From a bacterium (lineage in GTDB: Bacteria; Bacillota; Clostridia; Lachnospirales; Lachnospiraceae), in NCBI GenBank assembly GCA_004562765.1, contig SFRL01000001.1, positions 65,324-129,323 on the forward strand: a stretch of DNA of 64,000 bases, read 5' to 3'. This document shows positions 52,093 through 60,770 of the stretch, in pieces. Below the pieces are notes generated by a model. It was not told the origin of the DNA, made no database searches, and worked only from the letters and a program-made list of their open reading frames with translations. Position 1 is the stretch's first letter; each line of letters starts with the position of its first letter. The position numbers and the translations under genes are program-made.

Positions 52093-52839
52093 TTATTTTC
52101 GATGGAACCATCCTCGCTTGCTCTTTCTCGCTGCCAGTTCATCGTCAATTGCCTTCTGGATCTGAGACTTGACCAGCGCGCAGATTTCGCGGGAGTTCAT
52201 ATCCTTGTAATCCTCATAGTAAAGCGGCGGCAAATAATGCACCTTCGCCGTCACAGGTGCCAGTGAATTCTCGCCGAACACCTTGTAGGAATCGGTCAGG
52301 GCAACCGGTACGATCGGTGCCTTTGCCATCATAGCCATCTTAAAGCTTCCCGGCTTGAACTCCTGAAGTGTATTTCTGTTATTTGCATACCCACCTTCAG
52401 AAAAAATAATATAGCGACGTCCCTCTTTTACCTCAGAGGACGTCTCCTTGATAATTTCGAGTGCCTGACGCACGTCGTCAAGCTTCATGCGTTTGCCCTC
52501 GACCAGATCGATGAATTCTTTTATTAAGATACCGTAAGATACCGCGTCGTCAACAACAACCGAACAGGGTTTTGCGTGCGTGATCATGATACTCAGTGCA
52601 TCAAACTTACCCTGATGATTGGGGTACAACACATAGCCTCCCTCTTTGGGAAGGTTCTCCAATCCGTCACAGACTGTCCTGATATTACCGGTGCGCATCA
52701 TGTAATAAATCGCACGTCTGGCAATCTTGTAACGCTTTGCCTCATCATATTTTTCGGTATGTTTTGCCATGTAACTCATTTTCGGAATCATATAAATATG
52801 ATACAGATTCCAGAATATGACCCAGTAAAAACGTAACAT
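52093..52839 (-). CDS. plsC: 1-acyl-sn-glycerol-3-phosphate acyltransferase (PlsC family)
   Basis: 248 aa. The NHxxxxD motif reads NHQGKFD and the second block reads FSEGGYANN in place of the usual FPEGTRS. The third block is APIVPVALTDSYKVF. It transfers an acyl chain to lysophosphatidic acid at the membrane; the N-terminus has one amphipathic hydrophobic stretch. The EGG instead of EGT is an unusual change in the substrate-binding block. SD AGGAG. It has a clear promoter 57-85 bp upstream. Confidence 0.88.
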   Translation of the reverse strand: MLRFYWVIFWNLYHIYMIPKMSYMAKHTEKYDEAKRYKIARRAIYYMMRTGNIRTVCDGLENLPKEGGYVLYPNHQGKFDALSIMITHAKPCSVVVDDAVSYGILIKEFIDLVEGKRMKLDDVRQALEIIKETSSEVKEGRRYIIFSEGGYANNRNTLQEFKPGSFKMAMMAKAPIVPVALTDSYKVFGENSLAPVTAKVHYLPPLYYEDYKDMNSREICALVKSQIQKAIDDELAARKSKRGWFHRK

Positions 52840-52895
52840 ATCTCCTAACTCATAATCCCCTATCTATTATCGATACCTACTGAACCATCTAGCCT

Positions 52896-52924
52896 ATTGT
52901 AACAAATGCGTCTTGAAAATTCAA
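52896..52924 (-). promoter_or_regulatory. sigma-A promoter of plsC
   Basis: Minus strand: TTGAAT (52924-52919), 17 bp, TACAAT (52901-52896). Confidence 0.65.
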
Positions 52925-52950
52925 CCCCCTAAATCATATCCTTGCAATAA

Positions 52951-52994
52951 AAAATATACCTGCGGTGTCAGATTCTACCGATACCGCAGGTATA
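52951..52994 (-). terminator. Terminator after the DUF3298 gene
   Basis: 15-bp stem (52994-52980 with 52969-52955, one G-T) with a 10-nt loop, core ACCTGCGG; then a U-rich tract on minus. Confidence 0.88.
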
Positions 52995-53043
52995 ACATTT
53001 TGCTTTCTATTATGCCATTGCATAATCTCGAATTGTTACCCTA

Positions 53044-53793
53044 CTATTTGACAGGTGCAGAAACCTCAATATATCCAGCCGCATAAGGTCCCAGATCATA
53101 CGGGTTCGCATAAAAGACTACCTTTCCATCCTTTACATAAAACGCATTATTAAAGTCCATCGGTGCCAAATTATCTTTTAGCGCATCCCTGTCGCTTTTG
53201 TCAGAAGCAAAACCTTCATAGAAGCCGGCCTCAACACCTTCCGTATCATACTTTTTCAGATAAAGATTCCGGACCTTTGCATTCAATTTTGCCTTTGTTG
53301 TCCCGAACAGCTTTGCTGCCGTCAGTTTTTCACCGGTTTTCGCATTAAAAGTCAGGGCTATGCGGTACGGCATTCCATGTGCGCCGCCCTGATAGTCGTA
53401 ACCGCTCATCAGCACACTGAAGTATTTTCCATCATTGGAGGTCACCTCATAACTGATCTCATCCGAAGCATTCATTGAAGGTAACGGAGTCACATTTGAA
53501 CCTGATGCTTTTTCCTTTGACTGTTTGATCCACTCAGTTTTTGCTTTTTTCAACTCCTGATTGATCTTTTTTGCAGCTTTGGAATTACTCTTGATCTCCG
53601 GGAATACACCCTTTGCTTCGAAATAGACTTGTCCATTATCCTGCTTATAAGTCTTTTCGTACTTCTTATCTGCCACCTTAAATTTTGCTGCCGCCGATAC
53701 CGGCTGCATGTTTGCCGCAAGTGCGCCAAACACGATTCCAGCTGCCAGTGCCATTGCACCGAGCCGTTTCAAAAAAATACTCTTTGCTCTCAT
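53044..53793 (-). CDS. Secreted DUF4163/DUF3298 domain protein
   Basis: 249 aa from ATG 53793 (AGGAGG about 7 bases upstream). Signal peptide of about 35 residues with hydrophobic core and a likely AxA cut (PVSAAAKF). The mature protein has a DUF4163-like half (ISYEVTSNDGKYFSVLMSGY) and a DUF3298-like end (FYANPYDLGPYAAGYIEV), as in the RsiV anti-sigma and PdaC outer regions. No enzymatic motif. Stand-alone gene with its own terminator. Probable role in envelope, not shown. Confidence 0.85.
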   Translation of the reverse strand: MRAKSIFLKRLGAMALAAGIVFGALAANMQPVSAAAKFKVADKKYEKTYKQDNGQVYFEAKGVFPEIKSNSKAAKKINQELKKAKTEWIKQSKEKASGSNVTPLPSMNASDEISYEVTSNDGKYFSVLMSGYDYQGGAHGMPYRIALTFNAKTGEKLTAAKLFGTTKAKLNAKVRNLYLKKYDTEGVEAGFYEGFASDKSDRDALKDNLAPMDFNNAFYVKDGKVVFYANPYDLGPYAAGYIEVSAPVK

Positions 53794-53906
53794 AAAAACT
53801 TCCTCCTTACACAAATAGTTTGAACTGCCTGTTCTGATAATATAGACAACAGTTTTTTCCAGAGGTTGCAAAAAATGACAACTTTCAAAAAAGATTTTTA
53901 TGCGTT

Positions 53907-56813
53907 TTATGAGTCCAGCCGCTGCTCAAATTCCCAGCGAGATACCGGTTTGGAATAACGATATCCCTGTGCGATATTTGCACCGATCTCCTGCATCAAT
54001 TCGATATCCTTTTCTGATTCAACACCTTCACACACGATCTGTGCGTCCAGATCACGTGCCAGACGAACAATGTTAGACATGATCTTCACCTGTCTGTTAT
54101 GGTTCTCGTTATTCAGCAGGAAAGAACGATCCAGCTTAATGACGGATGCGGGTATTGTCTCAAAAACGCCCAACGATGAATAACCGGAGCCAAAATCGTC
54201 GATGGAAAGCCGAATGCCTCTGCGATGAAGCTCATCGATCGTTTTCTTTGCAGTCTGTGCCTGCATCTCATCCACGACAAGTGTCTCTGTAATTTCCACT
54301 TCGATCAGTTCCTTCGGTACGTGATATTTTTCCAGCATACTGCTGAACTTATCCGGAAATCCGTCATTGGTGAAATGGAGTCTGGAGAAATTACAGGAAA
54401 TCGGAACCACCCGTTTTCCCTCCTCCATTCTCTGCTGCTGCAGCCTGCAGACACATTCCAGCACAAAGAAATCTATTTCCGTGATCCGTCCGACTTCCTC
54501 ATAATAAGGGACAAAGAAGTACGGTGAGCGGATCATACCGTCTGAACTCGGATCTTTAAAGCGGATCAACGCTTCCGCACCGACTACCTGTTCACTTCGG
54601 ATATCCACTTTCGCCTGATAAAACGTCGTAAAGTATTCCTCGTTGATTTCAACGGACTCCAGCAGTTTTTCCCGTTCATGCCGTTCCTTCAGATTCTGCA
54701 ACAGTTTCTCATCGTACACCTGAATTGCATTTTTACGAATATCCTTCAGATTATCCGCTGCCTGGATCGCATAGGAAAGCGGTGCCTGCAGATCCCGACT
54801 GCCAACGGGGATATAACAGATACCGATCGTGATCATCATACGTATACCTGTTTCCGAATAGATCCGCTCGGATATCATATCCGCGATATTCTGCAAATGC
54901 GCCTCTAACTGATCCCGGTCCGTATACTCTTCAAAAATAATAAAATGATCGCTGTAACTGCGGGCATATAACTCCCGGCTTTCAAGTACCTGTGACAGCA
55001 CCTCCACACAGATCTCCAGCAGGCGCTGCCCTTTATTCCAGCCATAAAGTGTATTATAACGACTGAACTGATTGATATTGGTATATGCAACTGCATACGT
55101 GCGATTCGCCGCCAGATTATCTTTACGACTGATCAGTTGACCGGCACGATACACAAGATAACTCTGGTTCCAGATATTCAGTTCCGCGTCCTTATATGTA
55201 AGTTTTCGTATATGGTTACTGTTGTATAGCATATAGCCCAATACAAGTACGATGAGCAGCGCAAGCAACAGTAAACCTCCGATGATCGCAATACTGTTCT
55301 GCTCAATAAAACGCCGGATACTCATGGATGAGTAGAAATCATCCTGAAGCATATAATCATTGACATCCTTGTCAGTAATGATTGGAAGCTGCTTGTTGAG
55401 AATACTTACCAGCGGCGAGTCACTCTCCGCCCTGACTGTCATATAGATCTTATGATCTCCACTCAGTGCATTCTGAACTTTCAGATCACTGAACTGCGCA
55501 TTTGTACTGAGCAGATAGGCTGCCAGATAACTGTCGCATACAGCCGCATCAACGCGCCCCTCATCCACCGCTTTCAGACAACTCTTATAGCTGTTATAAT
55601 AGACGACTGTCACATCCTCGCTGTTTCCATAGGAGCTCTGTACATCATCACTGTGCACAGTCATCGCCACAAGCCTGATCGGCTCTGTCACCATATCTTC
55701 TTTCATCACAAGCACGCGGGGCATTACAGCATAGCTCTTTGTCAATGTCAGCCCCTCATCATCGGAATCTGTCTCCTGTGAACCGCTATAGCAGAAAATA
55801 TCGATCTGACCGTCTATCAACGCCTGATGTCCGGAAGCGAAATCTCCTACCTTCTTATAGGTAAAAGACAACTGCGTATGATCGGCGACCTGATCCAGTG
55901 CCTGCTTGGACAAGCCACGGCATTCGCCCCCGCTCTCATATGAGAACGGATACTGGTCCTCCAGATAACCGACGACAAGTGTGTCCGATTGCTCAATATA
56001 CGCCTTTTCCTCCAAAGTCAATAAAACATTCTGATCGATCCGGCTCTCATAATGCTTTGCAAGCAGCTCGTTTTCCAATTCAGGTGACTTCATTTTAATA
56101 TCAGCGATCGCCTGATTCAACTCCATGATCAGCTGATCATTTCCCTGATAGGTGATATAGTAAAATGGCATCGGTGCGAAGCGCCCCATTACACGCCAGC
56201 CATCTCTGATCTCCATAAACGAGTGAACAAACACATCGATCTCTCCGGTTTCCAACGCGTTCGCAAGTGCCGCTGTATTCTCATAAGTCTTCAGTTCAAA
56301 ATCCATGATACCGTGCGCGTTCATATACTGCAAGAATTCCGGCTTACGCACATAGCTTTCAACCATGCCGTATGTAAGTTCTTGCATCTGATCAAAATCT
56401 TCATACGCATACGGGCTGTCCCCTTTGACTGCCAGCATCCCGTATGTATACCCACTGGAAAGACTCGCATACCGGAATTTTGCCGCACGCGCACCGGAAT
56501 ACTGTGCAGATCCTACCAGATCAACCTTGCGTTCTTCCAGTTTTGCCAGTGCATCATCCCAACTGCCGCATTGAACGAATTCAATATCCCAGCCGGTATA
56601 TCGGCAGACCTCTTCGAGGTAATCCACGTCCATGCCGGATACTTTTCCGTTTTCATCTATATCATTGTAGCCCTGCATTGGAAAAAACGCGACCTTGACT
56701 GTTCGCTTTGTATTCGACGCATAAGCTGTATTGCTATAAAAACACTGCATACCAACTGTCGCAACCAATACACTCAGGATCAGCAAAAAGGCCTTTTTCA
56801 ATATCTTTTGCAT
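53907..56813 (-). CDS. Membrane sensor with two SBP3 domains, degenerate GGDEF and intact EAL
   Basis: 968 aa. Signal or anchor helix (8-28), two solute-binding type 3 domains outside (about 38-260 and 275-495), transmembrane helix 507-530, GGDEF-like domain 545-700 and EAL domain 715-965. The GGDEF signature is lost (YSDHF at 619-623), so no cyclase activity is expected. The EAL keeps EALIR (747-751), CNFS, EITE, DDFGSGYSS (872-880), KLDRS, EGVES and AQGY, so cyclic-di-GMP phosphodiesterase activity is likely. Ligands may be amino acids. Promoter with extended -10 at 56887-56895. GGGAGG 8 bases before ATG. Confidence 0.9.
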   Translation of the reverse strand: MQKILKKAFLLILSVLVATVGMQCFYSNTAYASNTKRTVKVAFFPMQGYNDIDENGKVSGMDVDYLEEVCRYTGWDIEFVQCGSWDDALAKLEERKVDLVGSAQYSGARAAKFRYASLSSGYTYGMLAVKGDSPYAYEDFDQMQELTYGMVESYVRKPEFLQYMNAHGIMDFELKTYENTAALANALETGEIDVFVHSFMEIRDGWRVMGRFAPMPFYYITYQGNDQLIMELNQAIADIKMKSPELENELLAKHYESRIDQNVLLTLEEKAYIEQSDTLVVGYLEDQYPFSYESGGECRGLSKQALDQVADHTQLSFTYKKVGDFASGHQALIDGQIDIFCYSGSQETDSDDEGLTLTKSYAVMPRVLVMKEDMVTEPIRLVAMTVHSDDVQSSYGNSEDVTVVYYNSYKSCLKAVDEGRVDAAVCDSYLAAYLLSTNAQFSDLKVQNALSGDHKIYMTVRAESDSPLVSILNKQLPIITDKDVNDYMLQDDFYSSMSIRRFIEQNSIAIIGGLLLLALLIVLVLGYMLYNSNHIRKLTYKDAELNIWNQSYLVYRAGQLISRKDNLAANRTYAVAYTNINQFSRYNTLYGWNKGQRLLEICVEVLSQVLESRELYARSYSDHFIIFEEYTDRDQLEAHLQNIADMISERIYSETGIRMMITIGICYIPVGSRDLQAPLSYAIQAADNLKDIRKNAIQVYDEKLLQNLKERHEREKLLESVEINEEYFTTFYQAKVDIRSEQVVGAEALIRFKDPSSDGMIRSPYFFVPYYEEVGRITEIDFFVLECVCRLQQQRMEEGKRVVPISCNFSRLHFTNDGFPDKFSSMLEKYHVPKELIEVEITETLVVDEMQAQTAKKTIDELHRRGIRLSIDDFGSGYSSLGVFETIPASVIKLDRSFLLNNENHNRQVKIMSNIVRLARDLDAQIVCEGVESEKDIELMQEIGANIAQGYRYSKPVSRWEFEQRLDS

Positions 56814-56886
56814 CTGTTATGCCTCCCCCCTGGAACTGCATTTTCAGCATTCATGCTTCTGTTTTCGTAACGGTTCCCCAATTGCT

Positions 56887-56895
56887 TATATTATA
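56887..56895 (-). promoter_or_regulatory. Extended -10 promoter of the EAL sensor gene
   Basis: Minus strand: TGGTATAAT (56898-56890 including the TGG); no good -35. Start predicted near 56883, about 70 nt before ATG. Confidence 0.45.
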
Positions 56896-56934
56896 CCACA
56901 AATTCCCAGCAGCAGAGTATCCTTTATTTTCATT

Positions 56935-58077
56935 TTACGAACATTTCATTGCGAAATCACGATCCGCTGCAAATTGCGCGCTGTTGTACAAAACAAGCAC
57001 ATCCGTCGGGGCAAACATATCCATCAGTGCATCACAGCCAATATTCAACTGACGCAGATCCACCACAACGATCTTTTCAAAATCTTCCACAAGAAAAGGC
57101 AGCATGCAATTTGCAAAAGAATCCTTGATCAGAAGCAGTGTTTTCCCATTTTCAGCCCCACCGGATATCTCCAGTACCGCCTGATTTCCACCTTCAAACA
57201 CACGATACTGATCCTCTGAGTCCAGATACTCCGTTTCATACAATGTCTGCGTGATCTTTTCTCCCATGTTATAAACGATTTCCAGCGTAGCTTCGGGCTC
57301 ATAGACATAGATCTCGTCTGCCTGTGCCGCCTGTCGTACCTTTGCATAGGTCGTACCGTAAAAATCAGTACACACGAGATCAAGTGCCTGCTGCTTCTTC
57401 GCCGCCTGCCCGGAATTGCCGCTCATTGCTTCCACATAGGCGCAGTATCCGTACCAGGCCCCAAACGTAGTCCAGTGATGATCCGTGCGATAATAGATAT
57501 TCTCTTCCCTGTGCTCCTGCAGAACCTGTGCGACCGGAATCAGTATCTGACTGCTCTCATCCCCGAACTGTTGCTCCAGCGCGTCAAAAAAGCTCTGCTC
57601 GTCATATGTTGGCGCAAATGCCGGCAGTTTGTCCTGCATCACCCATGTCTTTGTCGGCACCAGCATCACCTTCACATCTGCTTTTTTCTCCGCGCGCCGG
57701 GCAAATTCTGCCAGTGCCTCGATATTCATCTGCATCCGTTCTTCTTCAAAATCAGACGCGTCATAATGTTCTAATAGATAATTGTCTTTTCCGAAATAGA
57801 CGCCATTGCTCTCTGTTTTTCCAAACAGTCTGGATACAAAGGTCTGAAGCTGTACCCAATCGTCCCTGCCCGGAAACTGATCACTTAAATATGTCTCATA
57901 CTTTTTCTGAAATTTTCCGTTCATTATGGTCTTGGCTTTTACCTTCGGCATCGTCTGCAATTCTCTTTTTTCAGCAGAAGAATAGGTTCTTTCTTCTGCT
58001 GTCAGTCCCAGTCCGGTCAGTCCAAAGATGATCACGCAAAAAATGACCACCGGAAACCATTTTTTTATCCGATCCAT
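56935..58077 (-). CDS. DHHW-motif (AlgJ-like) protein of a surface acetylation locus
   Basis: 380 aa from ATG 58077, AGGAGG 4 bases upstream. An open reading frame runs 154 codons further up, but that part overlaps the MBOAT gene out of frame and is not coding. One transmembrane helix at the N-terminus (KKWFPVVIFCVIIFG). Motif YRTDHHWTTFGAWYGY (DHHW) and IKDSFANCMLPFL near the end are typical of DHHW/AlgJ-X SGNH-like proteins that work with an AlgI-type MBOAT to O-acetylate extracellular polymers. 8 bp after the MBOAT gene. Confidence 0.88.
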   Translation of the reverse strand: MDRIKKWFPVVIFCVIIFGLTGLGLTAEERTYSSAEKRELQTMPKVKAKTIMNGKFQKKYETYLSDQFPGRDDWVQLQTFVSRLFGKTESNGVYFGKDNYLLEHYDASDFEEERMQMNIEALAEFARRAEKKADVKVMLVPTKTWVMQDKLPAFAPTYDEQSFFDALEQQFGDESSQILIPVAQVLQEHREENIYYRTDHHWTTFGAWYGYCAYVEAMSGNSGQAAKKQQALDLVCTDFYGTTYAKVRQAAQADEIYVYEPEATLEIVYNMGEKITQTLYETEYLDSEDQYRVFEGGNQAVLEISGGAENGKTLLLIKDSFANCMLPFLVEDFEKIVVVDLRQLNIGCDALMDMFAPTDVLVLYNSAQFAADRDFAMKCS

Positions 58078-58085
58078 AATGCCTC

Positions 58086-59459
58086 CTAAAATCGAAAATA
58101 CAAGAAAGGATTGTAAGTTCCGTTCACGAGATATACGACTGAAAGCACCAGTATGATCACCACGTACACCGTCTGCATCAGCGAGGTGCCAATGCCATCC
58201 TTCTTTGTCAATGCCGCCGCGATCCGCTTGGGATACGATGTGGCTCCGATCAAAAGCAGGAGCAATAGTACGATATTGCTGACGATCAGATACATCGTTT
58301 CTCTGCTGACGAAACCGCCTGCTCCGATACCAGCCATTGCTTTCAGATATACCCGGTGTCCGTGGATATCTTCCCACGCAAAGAGCAGCCAACCAAAATA
58401 AATGACAACCAGTGAATAGACATGCGACAGCCAACCCGGTAGACACTCCAGAAACTTCAGCAACCACGTCTTTTCCATGATGAGGAAAAAGCAGAAATAC
58501 AATCCCCACAGCACAAAATTGACGGACGCTCCATGCCATAGTCCTGTCAGAAACCAGACTACAAAGATATTAAAAAATGTACGTGCCATTCCCTTTCGGC
58601 TTCCGCCCAGTGGGATATAAACATACTCTTTAAACCAGCTTCCCAGAGAGATATGCCAGCGACGCCAGAACTCTGTGATGCTCTTTGATTCATATGGATA
58701 CCGGAAGTTTTCCGGGATGGAAAATCCAAAGATCGACATCAGTCCGATCGCCATATCCGAATACCCGGAAAAATCAAAATAGATCTGGAACATAAACGCC
58801 AGTATCCCAAGCCACGCTGCGACCGTCGTCATTTGGTCAGCATTGTATCCGGTCACCGTGCGAAATATCTCACCCGCCTGATTTGCCAGAAGCACCTTTT
58901 TCCCCAGACCGCACACAAAACGCATGACACCGTAGCGGATCTTTTCAATATCGCTCCTACGCTCCCGAAGCTGCACAGCAATATCGGAAAAACGCACGAT
59001 GGGTCCCGCGATCAGCTGAGGAAACGCTGAAATGTATGCCCCGAAATTGACCGGGTTGCGCTCCGCTTTTGCCTCACCCCGGTAAACATCGATCGTATAG
59101 GACATTGACTGAAATGTATAAAACGAAATGCCGATCGGCAACGCATATTTTCCTGCATATTTAAACACCGCCAGAAGTGACAGATTTATCACCACTGATA
59201 GAACAACAAATATCCGCGCCGTGCTGCGTCTTTCTCTCTCTACAAAATATCCGCACAATCCTCCGTTTATATAGTCAACTGCCGTGGAAAACAGCATAAG
59301 CCAGATATAGACCGGTTCGCCCCAGGCATAAAACAGAAGACTGAACAAAAATAGTACCAGGTTTTTCCATGTATTTTTCATGCAGCCTGGTACTATGAAG
59401 TAGATGAGCAACACGCACGGCAAAAAGCGGACTAAAAACAAAAGACTGCTGAATACCAT
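58086..59459 (-). CDS. MBOAT-family O-acyltransferase (AlgI/DltB-like)
   Basis: 457-aa polytopic enzyme, about eleven helices, which moves acetyl groups across or at the membrane to a polysaccharide acceptor. Catalytic-region motifs: FYFDFSGYSDMAIGL-type text (IYFDFSGYSDMAIG), RRWHISLGSWFKEYVYIPLGG and LTGLWHGASVNFVLWGLYF with the essential His. The gene is between a DUF4358 gene upstream and the DHHW gene downstream. Acceptor polymer unknown. Confidence 0.93.
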   Translation of the reverse strand: MVFSSLLFLVRFLPCVLLIYFIVPGCMKNTWKNLVLFLFSLLFYAWGEPVYIWLMLFSTAVDYINGGLCGYFVERERRSTARIFVVLSVVINLSLLAVFKYAGKYALPIGISFYTFQSMSYTIDVYRGEAKAERNPVNFGAYISAFPQLIAGPIVRFSDIAVQLRERRSDIEKIRYGVMRFVCGLGKKVLLANQAGEIFRTVTGYNADQMTTVAAWLGILAFMFQIYFDFSGYSDMAIGLMSIFGFSIPENFRYPYESKSITEFWRRWHISLGSWFKEYVYIPLGGSRKGMARTFFNIFVVWFLTGLWHGASVNFVLWGLYFCFFLIMEKTWLLKFLECLPGWLSHVYSLVVIYFGWLLFAWEDIHGHRVYLKAMAGIGAGGFVSRETMYLIVSNIVLLLLLLIGATSYPKRIAAALTKKDGIGTSLMQTVYVVIILVLSVVYLVNGTYNPFLYFRF

Positions 59460-59489
59460 ATCCTGTGCTCCTTTATGATTTTTTAAATA

Positions 59490-60059
59490 CTATTTATATA
59501 ATTTCTGTATTGCTTTGACTGCCTTTTCATTCTCAGCTTTGTAAGCATCAATCACCTTGCTCTCATCCTTCTGCTGTGCCTGTTCATTACTGATGGATCC
59601 CAGTGTGAAAAAGCACACATAATCACCTTTTACATAAACTCTGGATGCCTGAAGCTTCAGCTGGTTCGCCGGATACTGGAATGTATCTTCCTTCAGTTTC
59701 TTCTGATATGCGAGCAGCGCACTCTTGATCTTTTTCTTAGAACTGGTATTTTTTGCTTTTACAATAACCAATTCATCTATATTTACATTGATCATCGGAA
59801 CTTCTGCAATCACACTACTATACCAGCTGGCGGAAATGCCATAACGACTCTTAATATCCTCCTTCTTGGTAATACGCGAATTGGGAACATACTTATCTCC
59901 ATACGCTTTCTTCACGGCTGAATAAACTTTACTAATGGAAGGCGCCTTCTTTTTAGTTGCTGCCTCAATAGTAACCGGCTGCTCCACTGCAGTCACCGCC
60001 GAAAGCGTTCCCGCCACACAGGCAAATGCAAGTATCAGTGCTAATATTTTTTTCTTCAT
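59490..60059 (-). CDS. DUF4358 secreted protein
   Basis: 189 aa with a Sec signal peptide (MKKKILALILAFACVAGTLS). The rest is the DUF4358 type, with YGISASWYSSVIAEVPMINV and DTFQYPANQLKLQASRVYV. It shares these blocks with the next gene upstream, so the pair is a tandem duplication. It lacks a lipobox and so is probably released or wall-bound. 30 bp upstream of the MBOAT gene. Function unknown. Confidence 0.83.
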   Translation of the reverse strand: MKKKILALILAFACVAGTLSAVTAVEQPVTIEAATKKKAPSISKVYSAVKKAYGDKYVPNSRITKKEDIKSRYGISASWYSSVIAEVPMINVNIDELVIVKAKNTSSKKKIKSALLAYQKKLKEDTFQYPANQLKLQASRVYVKGDYVCFFTLGSISNEQAQQKDESKVIDAYKAENEKAVKAIQKLYK

Positions 60060-60106
60060 GTCATCTAATCTCCTTTATCCCTTTCAATTTATCATTTCCT
60101 TATGAC

Positions 60107-60688
60107 TCAAAATAATGCATCGATCGCTGCAACAGCCTTTTCATTCTCTGTCTTATATGCTTCGATCACTTTTCCTTCGTCAGCCTGCTGCGCGGTCTCA
60201 TTATCAAGAACACCTAACATGATAAAGCACACATAGTCACCCCTTACATAGACCTGTGAAGCCTGAATCTTGAGCAAGTTTGCCGGATACTGAAAGGTAT
60301 CCTCTCTCAGCACGTTCTGATAAGCTGTCAACGCTTCTTCTATCGTGTCTCTTGCTGCCTCGTCATTCGCTTTGATAAGCACCAGTTCATCCACCTGTGC
60401 GCTGATCATCGGTACCTCTGCAATTGCACTGCTGTAGAGATCATTCGCAATGCCATATCGCACTTCGATCTCCTCGTCCGTCAGGCGCAAATTGGGCAGA
60501 TAGTTTTCACCATAAGCTGCCTTAACAGCCTCATACACCGCATCCGGCTCCGGCGAATTCTGTACCGTCTCCGTATCCGTCCCGCTTTGGTTTTTCATGG
60601 AACAACCTGTAGCTGCCACAACAGCAAGAACGCCAACTGCCACTGCAAACACAGCAATCCGTGCCACACTGCTTTTCTTCATAATCAT
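60107..60688 (-). CDS. DUF4358 lipoprotein
   Basis: 193 aa. Signal peptide ending in a lipobox-like AATGC (Cys about residue 29), so probably a lipoprotein. Paralogue of the downstream protein: YGIANDLYSSAIAEVPMISA and DTFQYPANLLKIQASQVYV. Acidic overall, unlike the Lys-rich neighbour. It is first in the run DUF4358-DUF4358-MBOAT-DHHW with a clear promoter 27-55 bp upstream. AAGGAG 5 bases before ATG 60688; ATG 60682 also possible. Confidence 0.83.
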   Translation of the reverse strand: MIMKKSSVARIAVFAVAVGVLAVVAATGCSMKNQSGTDTETVQNSPEPDAVYEAVKAAYGENYLPNLRLTDEEIEVRYGIANDLYSSAIAEVPMISAQVDELVLIKANDEAARDTIEEALTAYQNVLREDTFQYPANLLKIQASQVYVRGDYVCFIMLGVLDNETAQQADEGKVIEAYKTENEKAVAAIDALF

Positions 60689-60714
60689 CCAATCTCCTTT
60701 TCCTATTTGCTTTC

Positions 60715-60743
60715 ACTATAGCATGTGCCCACATAAAAAGCAA
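60715..60743 (-). promoter_or_regulatory. sigma-A promoter of the DUF4358-MBOAT-DHHW genes
   Basis: Minus strand: TTGCTT (60743-60738), 17 bp, TATAGT (60720-60715). Confidence 0.65.
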
Positions 60744-60770
60744 CATGGGAAAAATATGGCAATCATCTAT

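Noticed and set aside
58078..58539. N-terminal extension of the DHHW protein by 154 residues
   Set aside because: It is the MBOAT gene read out of frame. A strong SD before ATG 58077 fixes the start.
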